Part shown: one piece after another, positions 52,725 to 60,398 of the stretch
Layout: the number at the start of each line of letters is the position of its first letter
How positions within the stretch are numbered: position 1 is the first letter of the stretch
DNA from: Pedobacter nototheniae
GTDB taxonomy: Bacteria > Bacteroidota > Bacteroidia > Sphingobacteriales > Sphingobacteriaceae
Direction: 5' to 3'
Length of the DNA: 64,000 nucleotides
Assembly: GCF_004335085.1 (NCBI RefSeq)
Contig: NZ_RQRS01000001.1
Location: forward strand, 1 to 64,000
The notes under the pieces: generated by a model
Told to the model about the DNA's origin: nothing
The model's database searches: none
What the model saw: only the letters and a program-made list of their open reading frames with translations
Made by a program: the position numbers and the translations under genes

Positions 52725-55700
52725 ATGAAAATCAATCTACTCAAGATTTCAGGACTCTCTGTGCTTTTTTTGCTCAATAGTCCTGCTTTTTCAATGAATT
52801 ATGATGGGAATTCTTCCAAAAGAATTTTGAAAAAGTATGAACCACTAACGCTAATCCAGTCTCGAAAGGTAATTACTGGAACAGTAATGGACGAAAAGGA
52901 TCTTCCGATGCCCGGTGTTGGAATTAAAAACCAAGCTACAGGTAAATCTACCGTTACGGATGATTCTGGTAAGTTTAGCATAGAAGCTAATCCAGGTGAT
53001 GTTCTTCAATTTACTTACATCGGTTATGAAACAAAAAGCGTAACCGTTGGTGCACAAAACAGCCTTAGCGTTAAAATTGCACCTTCTGAAGCTAGTAAGC
53101 TAGATGAGGTTGTTGTTATTGGATACGGAACCGTTAAAAAAACAGATCTTACAGGCTCTGTTGGTGTAGTAAAAGCAAGCGAATTGCAAGAAAGACCAGC
53201 AGCATCTTTAAACCAAGCTTTGGCCGGAAGAATTTCTGGAGTTCAGGTAAACACAAACTCTGGTAGGCCAGGCGGACAAACCAGTATTAAAATTAGAGGT
53301 TTTAGCTCTATCAACACCAGTAATAACCCGCTTTATGTGGTAGATGGGGTTGCACTGCCAGTTGGTTCTCAAACTCAAAACAGTAATGCAATCGATTATA
53401 TTAACCCAAGCGATATTGCTTCTGTTGAGGTATTGAAAGATGCTTCATCTACCGCAATTTATGGGGCAAGAGGCGCAAATGGAGTTATTTTAATCACCAC
53501 TAAAAAAGGTACGGCTAATACACAAAGAATTACTTACGATGCTGATTTTGGTATCAACACACTATCTGCACACCATGTTAAAATGCTGGATGCCTATGAA
53601 TATGTAAAAGTTCAGGATTTGGCTTACGATAATATAAAGGTTTATGATCCTGTGGGTTGGGCGGCCGGAAACTATGCATCAACGCCAGTACCAAAAGCTG
53701 CAAGAATTGCCTTACCACAGTTTTTTGATAGTAATGGTAACCCTTTGTACAATACCGATTGGTTAAAAGAATCAACTCAGAATAAACTGTCGCAAAATCA
53801 TCAGTTAGGTTTTACTGGTGGAAATGAAAATAGTACTTACGGAGTTTTTGCTGGCTATCGCGATGATCAAGGGCTTTTACTTAATTCGTTTTTAAAACGC
53901 TATTCTGGTCGCTTTAACTTTGATAGTAAAATTAAGCCATGGTTAAAAGTAGGTGGTAATTTAAGTTACAACAATCAAGTAGAAAATATTGTAGATCAAG
54001 GAACGGGTGGCTTAAACTCGGTGCGTATGATTACAGAGGCTTTTCCATTTCTTCCTATAAAATTGGCTGATGGAACCTGGGGTGATAATAAATTAATTCC
54101 ATGGGCAGAAGGTGGTTCCAATCCCGTTCATATATTAACAGATCAAAAATATGGAATGGTTACACAAACCTCTTTAGGAAGTATTTATTCAAATATAACT
54201 TTTAGTAAAGATTTAGAATTTCGTACACAATTGGGGGCTAACATTGTTAGCAGAAACATTAATGAATACAATGCAAAGCAACTTTACGGTATTTCTGATG
54301 GTCAAAATGGTACAGCCAATGTAACTAATGATAGAGAAACATTTTGGTCGTTAGAGAATTATTTAACTTATAACAAACGTTTCTCAGAAGTACATGCCAT
54401 AAACGCTTTATTGGGTATATCATGGCAAGCGACAAACTTTTTTAGCAACACTGGACACGCAGAAAATTTTGTGACTGATTTCTTCGGAAACAATAATATG
54501 GGCTCAGGTAGTAAATCGATTACCGTAGGTTCTAGCAGAAATAAATCAGCTTTTAACTCTTATTTTGGGCGGATAAACTATGCCTACAAAGATAAATATC
54601 TGGTTACTTTTACAGGTAGGGTAGATGGATCTTCTAAATTTGGAGAGAACCATAAATTTGCGTTTTTCCCATCTGCGGCATTGGCATGGAAAGCATCAGA
54701 TGAAGATTTTCTTAAAGGAAATACGACCATTTCTAATTTGAAACTGCGCACCAGTTATGGTTTAAGTGGTAATTCTGAGCTTCCTGCTTATCAGTCGTTA
54801 TCAACACTTGCCAATAACTTTGCCATTATAAATGATAGCAAGGTAACTGGAATTGGAATTGGAAGATTGGCAAATCCCGATTTAGTTTGGGAAAAAACAG
54901 CGCAGTACGATGCTGGTGTTGAATTGGGTTTATTTAATAATAGAATTAACCTGGAAGCAGATCTTTACTACAGAAAAACAACCGATATGTTGTTGGATGC
55001 GCCTGTACCAAGAACAACAGGTTATGCGGTAATCCGTAAAAATATTGGATCGATGCAAAATAAAGGTTTAGACCTTGGCATTAATACTATAAACATTGAG
55101 ACAAAAGATTTTACCTGGAAAACGAGTTTTAACATCTCACTAAACAGAAATAAGGTACTTTCATTAGCTACTCCTGATGATATTTTTGGTGTTGGTAATC
55201 CAAATTTCACCAATCAAACCGGTATTATTAGAGTAGGTGAACCGGTGGGTTCTTTCTGGGGATTGGTTCGTTTAGGTACATGGAGCGAGGCCGAAAGAGC
55301 CGAAGCCGCTAAATATGTAAGTTATCGTGGTGGCAAAACCTTGCTTCCTGGTGATATTAAATACCTGGATGTAAACGGAGATCATGCCATTACAGATGCT
55401 GATCGTCAGATTATTGGAAATGGAATGCCAAAAGGCTGGGGGTCTTTTTCTAACTCTTTCCGCTATAAAAACTTTGATTTAATCGTTGAGCTTCAATATT
55501 CATATGGCAATGATGTTTTGAATATGACGCATCACTCAGGGGAAGATAGACAAGTGCAGGCCAATAGCTTTGCAAGCGTATTAAATGCGTGGACACCGCA
55601 AAATCAGAATACACCAATTGCAGCAATCAGAGATCAATCTGCGGGCTACGTTACCAATGTAGATACGCACTGGCTGGAGGATGGTTCATTTATCCGTGGA

Positions 55701-55925
55701 AAAAACCTTTTGCTGGGCTACACATTTAACAGGGCACTTGTAGAAAAGTTGCGTTTGAGCAAATTACGTGTTTATACTTCTGTTCAAAATTTCTTCATTG
55801 CAACAAAGTATACAGGGAATGATCCTGAGGTAACAACTTATGGAAATGCTTTTGCACAAGGACAAACATTTTTTGATTATCCAAAACCAACCACATTTAT
55901 GGTGGGCTTAAACATTGGGCTATAA
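52725..55925 (+). CDS. SusC-type TonB-dependent transporter, pair 2
   Basis: The 1066-residue outer-membrane transporter has a signal peptide ending 'SPAFSMNYDG'-like, a carboxypeptidase-like domain (about residues 48-125), the plug 'DEVVVIGYGTVKKTDLTGSVGVV', and a barrel ending 'FMVGLNIGL'. A CarboxypepD-plug boundary of normal size is seen, unlike in pair 1. It should import a substrate with its SusD partner 23 bases downstream. The upstream region carries two LacI-type sites, so expression is probably repressed without inducer. Confidence 0.93.
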   Translation: MKINLLKISGLSVLFLLNSPAFSMNYDGNSSKRILKKYEPLTLIQSRKVITGTVMDEKDLPMPGVGIKNQATGKSTVTDDSGKFSIEANPGDVLQFTYIGYETKSVTVGAQNSLSVKIAPSEASKLDEVVVIGYGTVKKTDLTGSVGVVKASELQERPAASLNQALAGRISGVQVNTNSGRPGGQTSIKIRGFSSINTSNNPLYVVDGVALPVGSQTQNSNAIDYINPSDIASVEVLKDASSTAIYGARGANGVILITTKKGTANTQRITYDADFGINTLSAHHVKMLDAYEYVKVQDLAYDNIKVYDPVGWAAGNYASTPVPKAARIALPQFFDSNGNPLYNTDWLKESTQNKLSQNHQLGFTGGNENSTYGVFAGYRDDQGLLLNSFLKRYSGRFNFDSKIKPWLKVGGNLSYNNQVENIVDQGTGGLNSVRMITEAFPFLPIKLADGTWGDNKLIPWAEGGSNPVHILTDQKYGMVTQTSLGSIYSNITFSKDLEFRTQLGANIVSRNINEYNAKQLYGISDGQNGTANVTNDRETFWSLENYLTYNKRFSEVHAINALLGISWQATNFFSNTGHAENFVTDFFGNNNMGSGSKSITVGSSRNKSAFNSYFGRINYAYKDKYLVTFTGRVDGSSKFGENHKFAFFPSAALAWKASDEDFLKGNTTISNLKLRTSYGLSGNSELPAYQSLSTLANNFAIINDSKVTGIGIGRLANPDLVWEKTAQYDAGVELGLFNNRINLEADLYYRKTTDMLLDAPVPRTTGYAVIRKNIGSMQNKGLDLGINTINIETKDFTWKTSFNISLNRNKVLSLATPDDIFGVGNPNFTNQTGIIRVGEPVGSFWGLVRLGTWSEAERAEAAKYVSYRGGKTLLPGDIKYLDVNGDHAITDADRQIIGNGMPKGWGSFSNSFRYKNFDLIVELQYSYGNDVLNMTHHSGEDRQVQANSFASVLNAWTPQNQNTPIAAIRDQSAGYVTNVDTHWLEDGSFIRGKNLLLGYTFNRALVEKLRLSKLRVYTSVQNFFIATKYTGNDPEVTTYGNAFAQGQTFFDYPKPTTFMVGLNIGL

Positions 55926-55948
55926 ACAATATTAAAGAAAGAATAACA

Positions 55949-57508
55949 ATGAAAATCAATATAAAAAACATTGCTGCCTTTTTGCTTCTGGGCGGAGCAA
56001 TAATTGGAAATTCGGGATGTAAAAAGTTTTTAGAAGAAAAGGATCCTACAAACCTTTCTCCGGGCAGTTTTTATACCTTGCCTGAGCATGCAGAAGCTGG
56101 CATTGCGGCAATATATTCTGAAATTAGGTTTATTGGAAACGGTGCTGGTATTTTCTCCAACAATTGGCAAATGCTTGATGCACCAACGGGAATACAATCT
56201 ACAGAAACTGCTCAAAACTCTGATTTAAACAACCTTTATTCGTTAATTTACGATGGCACAAACCTGCATATTAATCAAAACTGGAACGGCTTTTATAAAG
56301 TAATTGCACAGGCAAATTTATTGCTTGATAAAGTACCAGCAATTACGCCTATGGATGGTGTGCAAAAGAAAAGAATTTTAGGCGAAGCTTCTTTTTTAAG
56401 GGCATGGGCTTATTTTTATTTGGTGCGTTTATGGGGCGATGTACCTTTAATTGTAAAACCAGTAACTAGTCCTAACGATCCTGATTTTTATCCATCAAGA
56501 ACTCCACAAGAGCAGGTTTACAAACAAATTGTAGATGATTTGGTGTTTGCAGAAACAGCAGGCTTACCATTTATGGATGCAAGTGGGAGGGTTTCTACCG
56601 CCGCAATTAAATCGCAATTAGCAAAGGTTTATTTAACAATGGCAGGTCAGCCGTTAAATAAAGGTGCCGCATATTATCGCTTATCGGCTGATAAAGCCAA
56701 AGAAGTGATAGATTATTCCACCGGCAACCCAACGTCACTTAATTTATTCTCTACCTATGCAGAAATACACGATGCTAAAAATGATAATAAAGTAGAGCAT
56801 ATTTTCGGAATTCAATATAATGATGCCGCTGGAGTAGGTAATCCACTTCAATCTTCTTACTTACCATTACACCAGCCATTAGTTTCTAAAATAGATGGAA
56901 TTGGAACTTCCATACCAACAGCAGATTTTTATGCATCATACGAAGCAGGAGATTTAAGGGCAAAAAATAGAGACGGATATTTCTTTACCGATTATTATAC
57001 AGATGGATATAAAATGCCTTTGGTAAATCGTGGTAAACCGTATATTTTTAAACATTTTGATCTTGTTGCCAATGGTACATTAGGCGTACAGGGAACAAGT
57101 AGAAGTGATTTAAATATTCCGCAAATTAGATATGCAGATGTTTTGTTAATTTATGCAGAAGCGCAAAACCGAGCTGATGGAGCGCCTAACCTCGCTGCAT
57201 ATGCTGCCGTAAATGCTGTAAGAAGACGGGCTTTGTTAGGAAATTTATCTGGCCTTGGACAAACACAGTTTGAGGAAGCTGTTTGGAGAGAACGCTGGCA
57301 TGAGCTATGCTACGAGGGATTAACCTGGTTTGATATGCTTCGTTTGCGCAAAGTTTACAATGAAAGCACCAATAGCTTTGATAATTTTGTTGGCCATGTT
57401 AATAAAAGTGTAAATCAATCTTTGCAAACAAAAAACCTTTTATTTCCAATTCCAACATCTGAAATTAAGAACAACCCAAAATTAACACAAAACCCAGGTT
57501 ATAATTAA
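55949..57508 (+). CDS. SusD-type nutrient-binding lipoprotein, pair 2
   Basis: The 519-residue lipoprotein has a lipobox 'GNSGC' around Cys25, followed by 'KKFLEEKDPTNLSPGSFYTLPEHAEAGI'. The helical SusD core with 'RILGEASFLRAWAYFYLVRLWGDVPLI' is at about 145-172, and the end is 'NPGYN'. It sits 23 bases after its SusC. The substrate is unknown, but control by the LacI-type regulator points to a saccharide or related small molecule. A stem-loop with a conserved right arm follows its end. Confidence 0.93.
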   Translation: MKINIKNIAAFLLLGGAIIGNSGCKKFLEEKDPTNLSPGSFYTLPEHAEAGIAAIYSEIRFIGNGAGIFSNNWQMLDAPTGIQSTETAQNSDLNNLYSLIYDGTNLHINQNWNGFYKVIAQANLLLDKVPAITPMDGVQKKRILGEASFLRAWAYFYLVRLWGDVPLIVKPVTSPNDPDFYPSRTPQEQVYKQIVDDLVFAETAGLPFMDASGRVSTAAIKSQLAKVYLTMAGQPLNKGAAYYRLSADKAKEVIDYSTGNPTSLNLFSTYAEIHDAKNDNKVEHIFGIQYNDAAGVGNPLQSSYLPLHQPLVSKIDGIGTSIPTADFYASYEAGDLRAKNRDGYFFTDYYTDGYKMPLVNRGKPYIFKHFDLVANGTLGVQGTSRSDLNIPQIRYADVLLIYAEAQNRADGAPNLAAYAAVNAVRRRALLGNLSGLGQTQFEEAVWRERWHELCYEGLTWFDMLRLRKVYNESTNSFDNFVGHVNKSVNQSLQTKNLLFPIPTSEIKNNPKLTQNPGYN

Positions 57509-57530
57509 AGCCTGAGTAATATTAAAGATT

Positions 57531-57646
57531 GAGGTCGTACCATAAACTATTTTTAATCTTCCATATTGAGCTTTTCGAATTGCTTTAAAATAAAAGTAAA
57601 TCTTAGCAAGTTCAGCACGGCAAGTTAAAGTTTATGATGCGGCCTC
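57531..57646 (+). terminator. Long inverted repeat after SusD pair 2
   Basis: GAGGTCGTACCATAAACT (57531-57548) pairs with AGTTTATGATGCGGCCTC (57629-57646) at most positions, around an 80-base loop. The right arm TTATGATGCGG recurs after SusD pair 1. The T-run after it is short and interrupted, so termination is uncertain. Confidence 0.5.
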
Positions 57647-57696
57647 TTTCTGCTTTATGATTTAAAATATGGGTTGTTTTGATAAAATTATATTGT

Positions 57697-57712
57697 AACC
57701 GATATGTTACTT
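57697..57712. promoter_or_regulatory. Palindrome of the GTAAC-N6-GTTRC type, copy 2
   Basis: GTAACCGATATGTTAC has GTAAC/GTTAC arms and shares 13 of 16 bases with copy 1 at 52391. It lies 204 bases before the DUF4965 gene and 58 bp (centre to centre) before the first LacI-type site. Confidence 0.5.
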
Positions 57713-57754
57713 TTTTTTATTTCAATCATGTAATTTTTTATCTAAAATTGATTT

Positions 57755-57770
57755 AGTAAAACGTTTTACT
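57755..57770. promoter_or_regulatory. Perfect LacI-type palindrome upstream of the DUF4965 gene
   Basis: AGTAAAACGTTTTACT is a perfect 16-bp palindrome around a central CG. It resembles the proximal site before pair 2 (52667), including the TAG at its left edge. It lies 146 bases before the start codon. Confidence 0.78.
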
Positions 57771-57874
57771 TTATTTAGGCTTAGCTGTATAAAAAACAGC
57801 ATATAGTTGATAAAAATTTTCTTAAATAATTAAATAACCTTCTTTTTTATGAGAGGGTTTAATTTTAGAGGATT

Positions 57875-57892
57875 TACTAAAACGATTTATCA
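57875..57892. promoter_or_regulatory. LacI-type operator next to the DUF4965 start
   Basis: TACTAAAACGATTTATCA has a central CG and a mostly symmetric core (TAAAACGATTTA). It ends 23 bases before the start codon, so a bound repressor would block transcription or its early part. The same 18 bases recur at 58419-58436. Confidence 0.72.
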
Positions 57893-57915
57893 TTAAACTA
57901 ACCGAATAACTAATT

Positions 57916-60357
57916 ATGAGAAATCTCTACTTGCTAGGGCTGTGCCTTTTTATTTCAATTTATTCTAAGGCACAAGATAAGGCACCAGCTTACCCGTTAA
58001 TTACCCACGATACCTATTTTAGCATCTGGTCTTTTGGGGATGGTTTAAACCAATCTGTTACTAAACATTGGACAGGGAAGAAACAATCTTTGTTAGGTGT
58101 TATTAAAGTTGACAATCAGTTTTATCGTTTTTTAGGCGAAGAAACCAAGGATTATAAAACTATTCTTCCGGCAGCGGATGAAACAGCCTACACTGTAAGT
58201 TATACATTTGATGAGCCTGGCGCAAATTGGAATACACCAAATTATAACGATAGCAACTGGAAAAAATCTGAAGCCCCTTTTGGTGATGATAAAACAGCAA
58301 AAACCAAATGGGATACAGATAATATTTACTACCGTAGAAAATTTTCAATTGCAAAACCATCAAAAGCTAAAAAATATTTAAAGCTTAGCCACGATGATAA
58401 TGTTATTGTGTATTTAAATACTAAAACGATTTATCAGAAAGAAGGATGGGTACATGAGTATATTTACATTCCTATTGAGGATGGCATTTTAACGGATGGA
58501 GAAAATACGCTAGCCATTCATTGTAAAAATACAGCAGGCGGCAGGCACCTTGATGCTGGCATTGTTGAGGAAGTTCCGCAGGGATCAAAAATTTTAACTG
58601 CAAAACAAACCAACGTATCTTTTGAGGCTACAACAACCAAATATACTTTTAGCTGCGGTAAGGTTAATTTAGATGTTACTTTCACTTCGCCGCTGCTTCT
58701 TAATGATATAAATTTAACGGCAAGGCCAATTAGTTACATTAGTTACATAGCAAAATCCAATGATGCAAAGTCGCATCAAGTTTCAGTTTATTTCAGTGCA
58801 TCAACTAATATTGCTGTAAACACAAGCAACCAACCAGTTTCAGCGTGGAAAACTTCAAAAAATAATTTATCAATATTAAAAGCTGGTACAATAGAGCAGC
58901 CAATATTGCAAAAGAAAGGCGATGATACCCGAATAGATTGGGGCTATATGTATGTTGCTGTGCCTGCAAAATTTAAAGCGCAACAATATATTGGTAAGCA
59001 AGAAGAAAATTTGCAAAACTTTGTGGGTGCAAAATATCCGCAGCAAACACATGTTTTAAATTCAACACAGTTGGATTTAAGCAGCGTAATTCCTTTTGGT
59101 ACCGTAACAGCAACCCCCGTAGAAAAATATGTGATGATGGGGTACGATGACTTGAAATCTGTAGAATATTTCGAAAAAGCGTTATTGCCAATCTGGAAAA
59201 AATCGGGCGTTCAATTTGAAAATTTGTTGGTTAGTGCAAGCAACGACTATGTATCAATAAAAACAAAATGTAATCAGTTTAATAAACAATTGGTTGCTGA
59301 TGCTACAAAAGTTGGCGGTAAAGAATATGCAGATTTATGTAAAATGGCGTACAGACAAAGTATCGCTGCCCACAAAATTTTATATGCACCAAATGGTGAA
59401 ATCCTTTTCCTTTCTAAGGAGAATTTTAGTGGTGGTTTTATCAATACCGTTGATGTAACCTATCCATCGGCACCAGAATATTTATTGTACAATCCTGAAT
59501 TGTTAAAGGGAATGTTGAATGGTATTTTCTATTACGCGGAAAGCGGCAAATGGAATAAACCTTATCCTGCGCATGATATTGGCACATATCCGGTGGCAAA
59601 TGGTCAAATTTATGGCGAAGATATGCCTGTTGAAGAAGCTGGAAACATGATTATTTTGGCAGGAGCGATTAGCAAGGCTGATGGAAATGCCAATTATGCA
59701 GAAAAACACTGGCAAACAATTTCTACGTGGGCAAATTATTTATTAAAAGAAGGATTTGACCCCGCAAACCAATTATGTACCGATGATTTTGCTGGTCACC
59801 TTGCACGCAACGCCAATTTATCCGTAAAAGCCATTGTTGCTTTGGGCGCATATGCTCAAATGGCACAGCAGCTTAACAAAGCAGATGTAGCAACAAAATA
59901 TAGAACTGCAGCCTTGGAAATGGCTAAAAACTGGCAACAAATTGCAGATGGAGGCGACCATTACGCTTTAACTTTTAATGATAAAAATACCTGGAGCCAG
60001 AAATATAATCTCGTTTGGGATAAACTTTTAAAGCTTAACCTGTTCCCGGCAGAAGTTTATAAAAAAGAAATCAACTACTACTTAACAAAACAAAATGAAT
60101 TCGGATTGCCATTGGATAGCCGCAAAACCTATACAAAATCTGATTGGATTATCTGGACCGCAACTTTGGCGGATAACCAGGCCGATTTTCAAAAACTTGT
60201 TAGTCCTGTTTATAAATATGTAAGCCACACAGAAACCAAAGTTCCTATGAGCGATTGGTACGAAACAACTACTGGAAAAATGACTGGTTTCCAGGCAAGA
60301 AGTGTTGTTGGTGGCTATTTTATAAAGCTACTGGCTAATAAATGGGGCATTAAATAG
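57916..60357 (+). CDS. Secreted glutaminase-A-like protein (DUF4964/DUF5127/DUF4965/DUF1793)
   Basis: The 813-residue protein has a signal peptide (ending SKAQ, about residue 20), then a DUF4964-like start 'PAYPLITHDTYFSIWSFGD'. An inserted beta-sandwich (about 88-215; 'GANWNTPNYNDSNWKKSEAPFGD', 'YYRRKFSI', 'NTLAIHCKN') looks like the sugar-binding domain of GH2 enzymes. DUF5127 (about 220-440), DUF4965 (about 460-640) and DUF1793 (about 645-810) follow, including an alpha/alpha-barrel-like part. The Aspergillus glutaminase A family is the named relative, but Bacteroidota members in uptake loci are of unproven activity. The LacI-type operators and the flanking SusC/SusD units suggest a glycan or amidated-sugar substrate. 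Confidence 0.85.
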   Translation: MRNLYLLGLCLFISIYSKAQDKAPAYPLITHDTYFSIWSFGDGLNQSVTKHWTGKKQSLLGVIKVDNQFYRFLGEETKDYKTILPAADETAYTVSYTFDEPGANWNTPNYNDSNWKKSEAPFGDDKTAKTKWDTDNIYYRRKFSIAKPSKAKKYLKLSHDDNVIVYLNTKTIYQKEGWVHEYIYIPIEDGILTDGENTLAIHCKNTAGGRHLDAGIVEEVPQGSKILTAKQTNVSFEATTTKYTFSCGKVNLDVTFTSPLLLNDINLTARPISYISYIAKSNDAKSHQVSVYFSASTNIAVNTSNQPVSAWKTSKNNLSILKAGTIEQPILQKKGDDTRIDWGYMYVAVPAKFKAQQYIGKQEENLQNFVGAKYPQQTHVLNSTQLDLSSVIPFGTVTATPVEKYVMMGYDDLKSVEYFEKALLPIWKKSGVQFENLLVSASNDYVSIKTKCNQFNKQLVADATKVGGKEYADLCKMAYRQSIAAHKILYAPNGEILFLSKENFSGGFINTVDVTYPSAPEYLLYNPELLKGMLNGIFYYAESGKWNKPYPAHDIGTYPVANGQIYGEDMPVEEAGNMIILAGAISKADGNANYAEKHWQTISTWANYLLKEGFDPANQLCTDDFAGHLARNANLSVKAIVALGAYAQMAQQLNKADVATKYRTAALEMAKNWQQIADGGDHYALTFNDKNTWSQKYNLVWDKLLKLNLFPAEVYKKEINYYLTKQNEFGLPLDSRKTYTKSDWIIWTATLADNQADFQKLVSPVYKYVSHTETKVPMSDWYETTTGKMTGFQARSVVGGYFIKLLANKWGIK
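58419..58436. promoter_or_regulatory. Intragenic copy of the LacI-type operator
   Basis: The 18 bases TACTAAAACGATTTATCA are identical to those at 57875-57892. They lie within the DUF4965 coding sequence, where they encode part of 'NTKTIYQ'. The centres are 544 bp apart. Such an internal site would permit repression by DNA looping, but it could in principle also be coding constraint. Confidence 0.6.
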
Positions 60358-60398
60358 CATTCCAAAAAAATAAATAACCAAGTACAAACCATTCCATT

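Larger units (their letters stand above)
57509..57915. other. Regulatory intergenic region before the DUF4965 gene
   Basis: These 407 bases hold no gene. They hold a long inverted repeat (57531-57646), a GTAACCGATATGTTAC palindrome (57697-57712), a perfect LacI-type palindrome (57755-57770), a small GCTGT/ACAGC hairpin (57784-57800), and a second LacI-type site (57875-57892). The order GTAAC palindrome, then LacI-type site about 58 bp later, repeats that found before pair 2. Confidence 0.7.
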
